The notes under the pieces: generated by a model | What the model was told of the DNA's origin: nothing | What the model saw: the letters and a program-made list of their open reading frames with translations, nothing else | Database searches by the model: none | Shown here: piece by piece, positions 1 to 10,102 of the stretch | Layout: each line of letters starts with the position of its first letter | Numbering within the stretch: position 1 is the first letter of the stretch | Origin: an uncultured Saprospiraceae bacterium | GTDB lineage: Bacteria > Bacteroidota > Bacteroidia > Chitinophagales > Saprospiraceae | Assembly (NCBI GenBank): GCA_937928045.1 | Contig: CALFWO010000061.1 | Coordinates: 1-41,434, forward strand | DNA length: 41,434 nt | Direction: 5' to 3' | Translations under genes and position numbers: made by a program

Positions 1-1
1 T

Positions 2-292
2 GCTGTCAGTACGACCAATGGTGGTCCAGGAGATGTAGCAGGTCATTTAGATGCCGTAGTCAATGGAGCAATGAATTTCCAATGGAAGTATGCTGCGAAT
101 AGTTTAGTAAGCGATGGACGCTACGATGTTGATGATATCAAAGTATTTTCAATCAATGGAGCTAATGAAACAATTGTATTTGAAGATAACTTTGAAGGAA
201 GAATAGCTGGGCAAGATTTAAATCCTATAATCAACCCAAACTCGCCTTACATGGATAATTCAAGTGATGCATCAGTCTGGGAAGATTTTTAA
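2..292 (+). CDS. 3' end of an unidentified protein (5' truncated by window edge)
   Basis: The reading frame is open from base 2 to the stop at 290-292, giving the last 96 residues of a larger protein. The tail contains YDVDDIKVFSINGANE followed by FEDNFEG and ends in WEDF. The 'VDDI' strand is the kind seen at the end of jelly-roll or concanavalin-like modules of secreted enzymes, but I cannot assign a family. There is no T9SS sorting tail (no PNP motif and no GxY near the end). The internal ATG at 71 is not needed as a start because the frame continues upstream. The ECF sigma gene follows after 70 bp in the same direction, but nothing links them functionally. Confidence 0.6.
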   Translation, partial: AVSTTNGGPGDVAGHLDAVVNGAMNFQWKYAANSLVSDGRYDVDDIKVFSINGANETIVFEDNFEGRIAGQDLNPIINPNSPYMDNSSDASVWEDF

Positions 293-362
293 TTCATGAT
301 TATTTACAACTAATAGCTACTATTTGAAAAATAATTTGTAACCAAGCTAGAAGTACCATTTT

Positions 363-926
363 TTGATAGAACAATTGAAAGAAAACGAATTAATCAAACG
401 CTGCAAGGAGAAGGATAGAGTTGCACAAAAAGCGCTCTATGACTTTTATAGTCCGATGGCCTATGGTATCTGCTTGCGTTATCTTTCCAATAAATTTGAT
501 GCTACCGACTGTTTGCAAAAAAACTTTATAAAAATATTTAGTCATCTTGATCAAGTCAAATCTGAAGAACGGCTTCCTGGATGGATTAAAACTTTGACTA
601 TAAGGACTTGTCTAGACCATATCAGATCTAGAAATAAACTAAAATTAGAGCCAATTGAAAATCTACAAATTATTGAAGAAGGATATGTTAAGGATTACGA
701 ATTGAAGGATAGCCAGGTAAAATTTGCTGACTTAATAAAGTTGGTAGACTTAATGCCTGAAGGTTACAAGACCATCTTCAATTTGGCAATTCTTGATGGA
801 ATGTCTCATGACGAGATTGCCAAAGCATGTGGCATTTCGGTCGGGACATCTAGGAGTCAATTATACAAGGCCAGAAGACACTTGCAATCATTGATCATAA
901 GCCATTATGGAAAGCTCCCGATATAA
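363..926 (+). CDS. ECF-type RNA polymerase sigma factor
   Basis: This 187-residue protein has the sigma-70 region 2 / region 4 layout without regions 1 and 3, typical of ECF sigma factors. Region 2 lies at about residues 8-95 (ALYDFYSPMAYGICLRYL, then a WIKTLTIRTCLDHIR segment). Region 4 lies at about residues 125-178 and has a clear helix-turn-helix (SHDEIAKACGISVGTSRSQL) ending in the usual KARRHL. The start is TTG at 363: an in-frame TAG lies at 348-350 and there is no in-frame ATG before region 2. The gene is 12 bp upstream of the membrane/barrel protein, so the two are almost certainly co-transcribed as a sigma/regulator pair. The target promoters cannot be told from this window. Confidence 0.9.
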   Translation: MIEQLKENELIKRCKEKDRVAQKALYDFYSPMAYGICLRYLSNKFDATDCLQKNFIKIFSHLDQVKSEERLPGWIKTLTIRTCLDHIRSRNKLKLEPIENLQIIEEGYVKDYELKDSQVKFADLIKLVDLMPEGYKTIFNLAILDGMSHDEIAKACGISVGTSRSQLYKARRHLQSLIISHYGKLPI

Positions 927-938
927 AGTTGAAAAGTA

Positions 939-2381
<1,443 letters not shown>

Positions 2382-2389
2382 GCTAGAAG

Positions 2390-2409
2390 AATTATTTTAT
2401 CAAATAATT
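2390..2409 (+). terminator. Weak AT-only hairpin after the barrel gene
   Basis: AATTATTT at 2390-2397 pairs perfectly with AAATAATT at 2402-2409 across a four-base loop, eight bases after the stop codon. It contains no G:C pairs and has no long T-run, so as an intrinsic terminator it is weak. Position is the main argument. Confidence 0.35.
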
Positions 2410-2590
2410 ATAAAGATTGGTGAAAACGCTGAGGTATTTTTCATTTAATTTATAAACAGATCGATTAACAATAATTTTTCATCGATGGATAAGACAATGA
2501 TTGACTTTCTATAAATTTTAATTTCAGCGTGTTGCTGTCTAATTGAATAACAAATTGATAGCCCTCTTTTATTTTCGTAATCCAAGTTTG

Positions 2591-3084
2591 CTAAATAATT
2601 TCGTTGTAACAATCACAATTAGAACATTCAGATGAAATTGAATTCGAAATCTCAATCGCAATTAGGTCGTCATTCAAGGTATCGCAATAGTCAATATCAG
2701 TTTGTATATCTTATGAATTAACTCTGGACGGGTAAAATACATGAAAATTACATTTTCATTAAAGCATTGAAGTCCATCAATAACTATTTCCACATACACA
2801 TACAACTGCAAGGACTATCACCAATAACCCAAGTTCTTAAGTTTTTTGTATTGCCTATTTACAAATTTCTAATTTGACCTTCCTTGAGTATAGTTTACTA
2901 TGCGGCTTTTAAGTTGACCAGTATGAATACCTCTGCTCGGACAGTTTCTAAAAGAATAGCAATCTTAAGGAATAACATCTCCATGAACATCCAAACTTAC
3001 TTCCAGATTTTGATGTTCCAATTTCAATAGTGATTGAGCATAGGCGTTTATAATCACTCCTGCCAAAACGTCAACCTTTAGAGG
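2591..3084 (-). pseudogene. Possible decayed gene, two coding-like fragments
   Basis: Two short minus-strand stretches have protein-like composition and are bounded by stops. Fragment 1 (3084 down to 2965) reads PLKVDVLAGVIINAYAQSLL and continues to DVHGDVIP before a stop. Fragment 2 (2710 down to 2591) reads DIQTDIDYCDTLNDDLIAIE, then a Cys-rich end SECSNCDCYNEII and a stop; upstream of its in-frame stop the frame still looks protein-like (NFHVFYPSRVNS). I do not recognise a family. Chance open frames of about 40 codons are possible in this region, so this is only a suggestion of gene decay. Confidence 0.2.
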
Positions 3085-3505
3085 TTATGTGTGAATATTT
3101 TTCCTTAAACTTTTAAACATTATAAACTACTTAATTTAGCTCTGGGAAGATAAATTGGAGTTTCTTTGAACGTTTGCCGGTAGACGGCTTTTCGGGATAA
3201 GAACAAAGATTCACATTCTTACAAATTAGATGAATTAGATTTCGATTCAAGTGAGAATTGCTTTTTTGATAAAAGAATTGTTTGCATAACCCTTTTCATA
3301 AGTTATGCTCTAATCAGAGTAAAGTGGTCACACGGCAATTGGCTGATCGGTTAGTATTATTAAGCATCAAATTAGCAATATTGACAACACTTAGTTATAC
3401 ATTAAACCCAAAAAGTATACAAGATTTGTGATTTTGTATAATACTTTAACACCGCTTCGCTTATATCTTTATCCGAAATTTGGTTTAATAAATGAAAATC
3501 AGACT

Positions 3506-4240
3506 ATGGAAAGGAATAAAATTTTCGTCACTATGAATGCTACCTATAAAGATGAGGAAAAGTGTAGAGTGGCAATGGAGACCATTGTTAAGGATGCACA
3601 TGCTTCATACGGTGTTAATACTCATTTTTGGTTTAGAAGTAAGGACGGTAAATCTTTGTTTGTTTTTGAACAGTATGAGGATAAAAAGGCTCTGAGAAAA
3701 GCCATCAAGAGATTTACATCCGCAAGAATATCATTCTTTAGATCTATCAACGTAATTAATGTAGCTGTTTACGGAAGTATATCTTTGAGTAGTCAATTAA
3801 TGTTTGCCGCTCTAAAACCTCAATACATGGATTACTATGGAGGATATTCAAGGAACGCGTCTAAATCCAATGAAATTGGAATAAGTAATGTTGAAAGAGA
3901 AAGAATTTTTGTTGTTACGAATGCAAGCTTCAAAGATGAAGATAAATGTAAAGTAATAATGAAGGAAATAGTTGAAGGTGCTTATGCTAAATCGGGTGTT
4001 AATTCTCATTTTTGGTGCAGTAGTAGAGATGGAAAATCTTTGTTTGTATTAGAACAATATGCAGATGAGCAAGTACTCCTAGAACATCTTAGCTCAAACA
4101 CGACTTCTAGAGCTGCCTTTCTTAAATCTATAAAAGTATCTGATGTCACAGTTTATGGCAATGTATCTCGCCAGATAAAAGACATGTTTGCTCCCCTTAA
4201 TTCGATGTACATGAATTATTATGGAGGGTATTCTAAGTAA
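3506..4240 (+). CDS. Two tandem ABM-like (dimeric alpha/beta-barrel) units
   Basis: With the start at ATG 3506 the protein is 244 residues: unit 1 at 1-116, a 12-residue linker, and unit 2 at 129-244, also 116 residues. The units are clearly homologous. Both have KDEEKC/KDEDKC, GVNTHFWF/GVNSHFWC, DGKSLFVFEQY/DGKSLFVLEQY and end in YYGGYSR/YYGGYSK. The size, the FVFEQY strand and the late VxVYG strand resemble antibiotic-biosynthesis-monooxygenase (ABM) proteins, which normally work as dimers of one such unit, so this looks like a covalent pseudo-dimer. The frame is open to a GTG at 3428, but the repeat boundary (MERNKIF matching VERERIF) supports 3506. No substrate is known. It precedes an SDR and a bestrophin gene by 45 bp. 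Confidence 0.7.
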   Translation: MERNKIFVTMNATYKDEEKCRVAMETIVKDAHASYGVNTHFWFRSKDGKSLFVFEQYEDKKALRKAIKRFTSARISFFRSINVINVAVYGSISLSSQLMFAALKPQYMDYYGGYSRNASKSNEIGISNVERERIFVVTNASFKDEDKCKVIMKEIVEGAYAKSGVNSHFWCSSRDGKSLFVLEQYADEQVLLEHLSSNTTSRAAFLKSIKVSDVTVYGNVSRQIKDMFAPLNSMYMNYYGGYSK

Positions 4241-4285
4241 GCTTATCTAATTTTTTTTATAAAATATTTCACATAAATAAATAAA

Positions 4286-5236
4286 ATGGAAAATAATATT
4301 TTTGGAAAGAAAGGTTGGATTCCTTCGAGAATCGATTCTTTAAATGGTCAAACATTTATCATTACTGGGACTACCAGCGGCACAGGTTATGAAGCTGCAA
4401 GAATCTTACTTTCGAAGGGAGCAAAAGTTGTGATGTTAAATCGAAACATAGGAAAATCAGAAAAAACCATCTCAAAATTAAAACAAGAATTAGGTAATCA
4501 GATAGAGGTCTCAGCTATTAAAATGGATTTAGCTGAACAATCCTCCGTTAAAAAGGCCGCTGAAGAAGTACTAAAGTCGGTAGAACAAATAGATGCCTTA
4601 CTTTGTAATGCTGCTATAGCACAAGTTCCAAAAAGGCAATTGACAGTAGATGGTTGGGAGAGTCAAATGGGAGTTAATTATTTTGGACATTTTACACTTC
4701 AAGCATTGTTATTTCCTTTAATCGAAAAATCTAAGGGACGAATAGTAACTGTTGGCAGCATGGGTTATGACATGGGTCTTAAATCAATCAAGTTTGAGGA
4801 TTTGAACTGGGATAATGATTACACTCCTAATAACGCCTACAGTCAAAGTAAACTAGCACAAATAATGTCTGTGTATACATTACAAGATAAACTAGCAGAT
4901 GCAGGAAAAAATGACGTAAAGGTATATGCTTGTCACCCTGGTTCGTCTCGAACATCGCTTATTTCTACTAGCGGTAGTTTTATGATGAAATTAATATTTG
5001 GACTGATGAAGTTATCACCTTTGACACAGCCAGCTGAGAATGGAGCTTATCCGCAACTAATGTGTGCTACAGAACCTGACTTGGATCAAAAAGAATTTTA
5101 TGGTCCTACCGGAAGAAATAACTGGGTAGGTCCTGTAGGGGCTCATCATATAGAGCCACATGCAAAGGATAAGAGTATTGCTGAAAGATTATGGGAATTA
5201 TCTGAAATGGAAACTGGCATAAAGTGGAATATTTAA
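4286..5236 (+). CDS. Short-chain dehydrogenase/reductase (retinol dehydrogenase / protochlorophyllide reductase-like)
   Basis: This is a 316-residue NAD(P)-binding SDR. The nucleotide-binding motif TGTTSGTG sits at residues 27-34, the LLCNAA segment replaces the usual NNAG, and the catalytic YxxxK is Y185-SQS-K189. Between them, MGVNYFGHFTLQALL matches the central helix of the family. The length and the long C-terminal tail (GPTGRNNWVGP, HAKDKSIAERLWE) fit the larger SDRs acting on bulky hydrophobic substrates rather than sugar reductases. It lies 45 bp after the ABM-like gene and 22 bp before the bestrophin gene, so the three probably share a transcript. Substrate unknown. Confidence 0.88.
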   Translation: MENNIFGKKGWIPSRIDSLNGQTFIITGTTSGTGYEAARILLSKGAKVVMLNRNIGKSEKTISKLKQELGNQIEVSAIKMDLAEQSSVKKAAEEVLKSVEQIDALLCNAAIAQVPKRQLTVDGWESQMGVNYFGHFTLQALLFPLIEKSKGRIVTVGSMGYDMGLKSIKFEDLNWDNDYTPNNAYSQSKLAQIMSVYTLQDKLADAGKNDVKVYACHPGSSRTSLISTSGSFMMKLIFGLMKLSPLTQPAENGAYPQLMCATEPDLDQKEFYGPTGRNNWVGPVGAHHIEPHAKDKSIAERLWELSEMETGIKWNI

Positions 5237-5258
5237 TAAAGAAAATAATTTATATTAA

Positions 5259-6293
5259 ATGATAGTATCAAGAGGAATAAGCCCAATAAAAATGATAAAG
5301 TGGACTGGAGTCCATTTTACAATTTTGCTTATAGGTTCAGGAGCAATAGCTGCTCTTTACTACTATGGTATCTTCACTCTAGGATTGCCATGGCTCTCCG
5401 TATCGGTTATTGGTACCGCAGTTGCTTTTTATGTAGGTTTCAAAAATAATCAAGCATATGATCGCATGTGGGAAGCTAGGAAAATATGGGGAGGAATAGT
5501 CAATGATAGTCGTGCATGGGGAATGATGATCGATGGTTACATATCTAATCAGTTTAACAAATCGCCCTTAGGAGATAAACAATTACATTTAATAAAACAG
5601 AAGCTGATATATAGGCACATTGCATGGTTATATGCACATAGAAGCCAACTTTTAGTTCCTACACCTTGGGAACACCAGAGTCAGGAAGGCGCAACCAAAA
5701 GATACGTTGAAAAATATCAAAAAGAACTTGGTGTAGGACTAGTAAATGATGAAATTACTAGGACTGAACTCAAACTATTTCTTCCGTCAAGTGAACATGA
5801 CCGATTAGTAAATCATGTCAATACGGCAACACAAATAATCAATCAGCAATCTAGAAACCTAGCTGAGCTAAGATCAGAGGATATTATAGATGACTTTAGA
5901 CATACCCAACTAGAAGATCTTCTCAGATCATTTTATACCTTACAAGGAAAAAACGAACGCATCAAAAAATTTCCTTTACCAAGGCAGTATGCAAATATGA
6001 GTAGATATTTTGTTGGTATTTTTGTTCTACTTTTACCTTTTAGCATGATACCAGAGCTTATGAAAATAGGTGATCTGGGGCTATGGCTAGCCGTTCCAAT
6101 CACTGCACTTATCGCTTGGATTTACGTCATGATGGAAGTAATAGGTGATTACTCAGAAAATCCTTTTCAAGGGTTGCCAAATGATATACCAATGATGTCA
6201 CTATGTAGAGTTATAGAAATAGATTTGAGGGAAATGCTAGGCGAGACTAATCTTCCTCCAAAAGTCAAGGCTAAGAATGGCGTTCTAATGTAG
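5259..6293 (+). CDS. Bestrophin-family ion channel
   Basis: The 344-residue membrane protein shows the bacterial bestrophin signature near the N-terminus (GTAVAFYVGFKNNQAYDRMW, then EARKIWGGIVN). It has two hydrophobic segments at about 10-60 and two more at about 248-295 (FVGIFVLLLPFSMIPEL; LWLAVPITALIAWIYVMMEV). The conserved acidic GDYSENPFQGLPNDIPM follows the last helix, matching the calcium-clasp/gate region of the family. Bacterial bestrophins form pentameric inner-membrane channels. A paralogue at 32752-33831 shares the same motifs. It sits 22 bp after an SDR gene and 39 bp before a small membrane protein. Confidence 0.9.
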   Translation: MIVSRGISPIKMIKWTGVHFTILLIGSGAIAALYYYGIFTLGLPWLSVSVIGTAVAFYVGFKNNQAYDRMWEARKIWGGIVNDSRAWGMMIDGYISNQFNKSPLGDKQLHLIKQKLIYRHIAWLYAHRSQLLVPTPWEHQSQEGATKRYVEKYQKELGVGLVNDEITRTELKLFLPSSEHDRLVNHVNTATQIINQQSRNLAELRSEDIIDDFRHTQLEDLLRSFYTLQGKNERIKKFPLPRQYANMSRYFVGIFVLLLPFSMIPELMKIGDLGLWLAVPITALIAWIYVMMEVIGDYSENPFQGLPNDIPMMSLCRVIEIDLREMLGETNLPPKVKAKNGVLM

Positions 6294-6332
6294 ACTTATT
6301 TTTCATCCTAAATACACATAAAAATAATACAA

Positions 6333-6836
6333 ATGGAAATAATTAAGGCATCTACCGATTGGGCACGATCAGAACTATTTTCAACACCATTCTTTGTTTT
6401 ATTCGGAATTGGATTCCTTATAGCCAGTGTTGGATTTTGGCAATTGGGAAAAACAGAGATGGCCAGAGCATATATAATTCCGACTCTTGTAGCCGGATCA
6501 TTACTTGTAATTATAGGAGTAGGCTTATTTTTCACAAACAAAGCAAGACAAACAAATTTTCCAATCGAATACAATAAAGATGCGAGCGCATTTGTAAAAT
6601 CAGAGCTAGATCGTGCTGCAGCCACATTAAAAGAGTATGATACAATTGTCTTTAAAGCGATCCCATTTATTATTATCGTCTGCAGTCTTATTATCGTCTT
6701 CTTAGACAAGCCGATATGGAGAGCAAGTGCAATAACTGCCATTGCTATGCTCGTCGTGATTCTATTGATAGATGGTACTGCTAGTGCGAGAGTAGAGAAT
6801 TACAATCAGATATTATTGTCCGTAGAGAAAGAGTAG
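6333..6836 (+). CDS. Small membrane protein with four predicted helices, function unknown
   Basis: This 167-residue protein has four hydrophobic segments. Two are in the first half (about 19-38, FFVLFGIGFLIASVGFWQLG; about 49-67, TLVAGSLLVIIGVGLFF). Two are in the second half (about 108-124, KAIPFIIIVCSLIIVFL; about 129-147, RASAITAIAMLVVILLI). Between the pairs lies a charged stretch (NKDASAFVKSELDRAAATLKEYD) that may form a helix outside the membrane. A 144-codon frame on the opposite strand overlaps it but lacks such organisation. The gene follows bestrophin by 39 bp in the same direction and could be an accessory subunit. I do not recognise the family. Confidence 0.6.
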   Translation: MEIIKASTDWARSELFSTPFFVLFGIGFLIASVGFWQLGKTEMARAYIIPTLVAGSLLVIIGVGLFFTNKARQTNFPIEYNKDASAFVKSELDRAAATLKEYDTIVFKAIPFIIIVCSLIIVFLDKPIWRASAITAIAMLVVILLIDGTASARVENYNQILLSVEKE

Positions 6837-7037
6837 TCTTCTTGTAAGTATTATATTTAATTATAGACACCTGGACTTTACCACTTTATCAAAGCATAAA
6901 TGAAAAGTAGACTTAATCTTTCTCTTAACGAGTCGAACATACTTTCTTGAATGTGATACGAAAACAGAAACAACAAACTAGAATATGAAATCTAGAATTT
7001 GTTATGGATCAGTATAATTTATTTTCTCAAAAATAAA

Positions 7038-7955
7038 ATGGGTATGCAGCACTTTAAAACATTATCAGCTTATTTTGAATACCTAGAGCTACCAAAACCT
7101 GAACATCCAATGTTCAGCGTATTACATGCTAAAGGATCAAGTTTTTTACCTTGTCCGAAAGAAAGTTCACCAGCAATAACCAATGATTGCTACTCTATAA
7201 GTTTGAAAAAAATAATTAAAGGAGATTTGAATTATGGCCGTACTAAATATGACTTTACAAACGGCGCACTAATATTTATTGGACCTAGACAAGAAATGCA
7301 ATGGGACGGCAGCGTTATTTTCGAACAAAAAGGGTTTTCAATAAATTTTCATGAAGACTTCCTAGTAGGTACTGAATTAGCGCATCAAATTAAAAAATAT
7401 GGATTCTTTTCATATTCTGTTCACGAAGCCTTGCATCTATCTCCGAAGGAGGAGCGGCAGTTAGAGATTATTGTCGAGAATATTGAAGTAGAATATCAAA
7501 ACAATCAAGATGCTTTTAGCAAAGAAATCATTATATCTCAGCTAAGTACATTGTTGAAATATGCTAATCGCTTTTACGAAAGACAATTTTTAAATCGAAA
7601 ACAATTTTCACATAATTTATTAGAACAGTTTACCAACCAACTTAATACCTATTTCAATGAAGGACTTTTGCAAGAGAAAGGCGTTCCGAGTATAAATCAC
7701 ATCGCAAAGAAAATGTTTGTTTCACAACGCTATCTTAGCGATACTCTTAAAAAAGAAACGGGAAAGACAACAAACGAACACCTGCAATTGTACTTGATAA
7801 ATGAGGCCAAAAACATTCTTCTAAAAACAAATAAAAGTATCTCAGAGGTAGCTTATCAACTAGGTTTTGAATATCCTCAATATTTTTCGCGATTATTTAA
7901 AAAATTGGAAAGCTTAAGTCCATCCAAATATCGAGAAAAACATAGATTAAATTAA
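7038..7955 (+). CDS. AraC/XylS-family transcriptional regulator
   Basis: The 305-residue protein has an N-terminal sensing domain (about 1-200, cupin-like, with KYDFTNGALIFIGPRQEMQW) and a C-terminal AraC DNA-binding domain. The two helix-turn-helix motifs are visible: INHIAKKMFVSQRYLSDTLK with KETGKT, then NKSISEVAYQLGFEYPQYFS followed by RLFKKLESLSPSKYR. I chose ATG 7038 because the frame upstream only reaches a TTG at 6999 and adds a leader that does not fit the family. It follows the ABM/SDR/bestrophin group by about 200 bp in the same direction and is the obvious candidate to control it. The effector is unknown. Confidence 0.85.
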   Translation: MGMQHFKTLSAYFEYLELPKPEHPMFSVLHAKGSSFLPCPKESSPAITNDCYSISLKKIIKGDLNYGRTKYDFTNGALIFIGPRQEMQWDGSVIFEQKGFSINFHEDFLVGTELAHQIKKYGFFSYSVHEALHLSPKEERQLEIIVENIEVEYQNNQDAFSKEIIISQLSTLLKYANRFYERQFLNRKQFSHNLLEQFTNQLNTYFNEGLLQEKGVPSINHIAKKMFVSQRYLSDTLKKETGKTTNEHLQLYLINEAKNILLKTNKSISEVAYQLGFEYPQYFSRLFKKLESLSPSKYREKHRLN

Positions 7956-8386
7956 AAGAAATTGATACTAACAAGCGAAGACCCTAATATCCTTCCTATT
8001 TGTTCGACTCGGATTTGAAACTAAAAAATTCGTCGTAACATAACGGCATTCTAGGATTAGAAATAATCGATCTATTATAATCTTAGAATCGCTAAATTTA
8101 TAGTCATTCGTCTGTGATGACTGACGAATTCGTTCAATATTTTCAGGTGAAATTGAATAAACACATGTTTATTTATAGAATCCTATGTTTGAAAAAAACT
8201 TATTTTATGGAACCGATGCTATAAAATCTACATCGGCTTTTCGTAATGTTAGTAGACTCATGACAATTACACCAAAATGCAATGCGAACGACTGTTTATT
8301 TCAGAGCACATCTCTAAATTTAATACTGTTTACAAAAAAAATGAATTTAGAAAAATTATGAAATATAATGATCGAAATATAAATCT
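7956..8386. other. Intergenic region with a 7-bp hairpin
   Basis: There is no gene here. ATTCGTC at 8106-8112 pairs with GACGAAT at 8123-8129 across a ten-base loop. It is about 150 bp downstream of the AraC gene and has no T-run, so its role is unclear. The rest is AT-rich leader of the PL1-like gene. Confidence 0.5.
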
Positions 8387-10078
8387 ATGATCTTTGTAAG
8401 AATATTAATAGGTTTACTAATCACATTAAACGTATCTGTTGCTCAAGCTCAAATCCTAGCTTTTCCTGATGCCCTTGGATTTGGAAAATACGCTGAAGGG
8501 GGCAGAGGAGGGGATATTAAGTATGTAACGAACTTAAATGATGATGGTGTTGGTAGCTTACGTGTCGCTTGTGAATCAACAGGTCCTAGAACTGTCTTAT
8601 TTAAAATTGGAGGAACAATAACCTTAAATAGTACAATAGAAATTTCAAATCCTAATATTACCATAGCGGGTCAAACTGCACCTGGGGGAGGAATCTGTCT
8701 AAGAATGAATCCAGAAAGTAATTATAATAATTTACAAGCAACACTTGCTATTCTTACCGACCACGTTATTATACGAGGTTTGCGTTTTAGAGCAGGCCCC
8801 AATAATATGCAGACGGTTTCACAAATTCACGATTGTCTTGACATTTGGGATGGGGAAAATATTATTATTGACCATTGTTCTTTTACATGGGGGGCAGATG
8901 AAAATATTGCCATATGGTCAGACATCATAAATGAGCATCCCCAAAAAATTACAATTCAAAATTCAATTATTGGACAAAGTCTTCAAAAACTAGAAAGCGG
9001 AAATATTACAAGGGGATTCGGAATGCTTGTTGGAGGAAGTGTTGGTGCTTCGGAAGTTAGTATAGTTAAAAACTTATTCATTCATAATGCTCAAAGAAAT
9101 CCTCTTCTAAAATCTGAACAAGCCTCTACATTTGAAGTAAGTAATAATGTAGTTTATAATTACGGATTTTTTGGAACAGATCTTTCCGATAAGGTTATGG
9201 TTGATCTTATTGCAAATTATTACTTAGAAGGTAATAACACTGCTACAAACAGGTATGAGGTACTAATAAATGAACAAGCCTCTCTATTTGCGGAAGGTAA
9301 TATTGGGCTTCATAGATCTGAAAATACATTGCCAGAGTGGAATATTGTTGGTTTTAATGGTACCATTCCCCCTGATGGTTATTCAGAAAGTCCTGCTCCT
9401 TTAGCTTTTCAGTCAACAACTCCTTTTAGTTCTAATTCTACCCAAGTTATTTCCGCGAATGAAATCTATATTCAACTAATGAATAACTTAGATATTGGAG
9501 CTAATTTTAAATTAAACGAAAATGGAAATGGTGAGTTTATCAACAATCTAGATGATGTCGATTTTGGACTTTTACAGGACCTAATAACCAACTCAGGCAC
9601 ATCCATTTTTGATACAGACATTGGAAATTTAATTCAATACCCAATTTTAGAAAAAGGCAAAGCGCCAATAGATTCTGATGAGGATGGGATGCCAGATGCA
9701 TGGGAAAAATCTTGTGGGTTAAATATTAACAATGACTCCGATGGAAATGAAATTGACGACAACGGATATACAAACCTAGAAAATTATTTAAATGGAATTC
9801 CTTGTTCTATTAGCTCAACAAATACGAATATTTTAGCGCGTAATAATAATATTCAAATATATCCCAATCCAACAGATGAGTTATTTAAATTGGAAGGAAA
9901 AATTAGAAATTACAAAATTGATATCTTTAATTATGCAGGGATTCTTGTTCAAACAATAATCGCTTCTAAAAATTCATTGATTGTAAACATTGGTAATTTG
10001 CCTTCAGGTGTTTACTTCTTAAAACTTACAGATATGTCTAGTAATCAAAATATTTTTGAGAAAATTGTGAAGCAATAA
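8387..10078 (+). CDS. Secreted PL1-type pectate lyase-like protein with T9SS tail
   Basis: The 563-residue protein starts with a signal peptide (about 1-22, ending AQAQ) and enters a right-handed beta-helix typical of Bacteroidota PL1 enzymes: AFPDALGFGKYAEGGRGG, VTNLNDDGVGSLR, ITIAGQTAPGGG. The IIIDHCSFTWG strand places Asp162-His163 where PL1 enzymes hold calcium. QRNPLLK gives Arg237 in the position expected for the catalytic arginine. An acidic linker follows (DSDEDGMPDAWEK, SDGNEIDDNGYTNLENYLNG), common between PL1 domains and their tails. The last 75 residues are a T9SS type A signal (IQIYPNPTDELF ... GVYFLKL). It probably acts on pectate or another uronan outside the cell; substrate is inference. 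Confidence 0.85.
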   Translation: MIFVRILIGLLITLNVSVAQAQILAFPDALGFGKYAEGGRGGDIKYVTNLNDDGVGSLRVACESTGPRTVLFKIGGTITLNSTIEISNPNITIAGQTAPGGGICLRMNPESNYNNLQATLAILTDHVIIRGLRFRAGPNNMQTVSQIHDCLDIWDGENIIIDHCSFTWGADENIAIWSDIINEHPQKITIQNSIIGQSLQKLESGNITRGFGMLVGGSVGASEVSIVKNLFIHNAQRNPLLKSEQASTFEVSNNVVYNYGFFGTDLSDKVMVDLIANYYLEGNNTATNRYEVLINEQASLFAEGNIGLHRSENTLPEWNIVGFNGTIPPDGYSESPAPLAFQSTTPFSSNSTQVISANEIYIQLMNNLDIGANFKLNENGNGEFINNLDDVDFGLLQDLITNSGTSIFDTDIGNLIQYPILEKGKAPIDSDEDGMPDAWEKSCGLNINNDSDGNEIDDNGYTNLENYLNGIPCSISSTNTNILARNNNIQIYPNPTDELFKLEGKIRNYKIDIFNYAGILVQTIIASKNSLIVNIGNLPSGVYFLKLTDMSSNQNIFEKIVKQ

Positions 10079-10102
10079 GTATTTTTAAACAAACAGATTT
10101 AA

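Larger units (their letters stand above)
2382..3505. other. About 1.1 kb without an intact gene
   Basis: No convincing complete reading frame is visible on either strand. The stretch holds the AT hairpin after the barrel gene, two short coding-like fragments on the minus strand (listed separately), and the leader of the ABM-like gene. I see no tRNA, CRISPR array or insertion-sequence ends. Confidence 0.6.

Noticed and set aside
2-292. Treating the first fragment as another choice-of-anchor-J protein because of the shared FEG motif
   Set aside because: The shared stretch is only a few residues (DNFEG versus EDFEG) and it occurs near the C-terminus here but at the N-terminus in the other protein.
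6308-6742. 144-codon minus-strand ORF
   Set aside because: It overlaps the plus-strand four-helix membrane protein, which has a better start, sensible helix arrangement and operon-like spacing after bestrophin.
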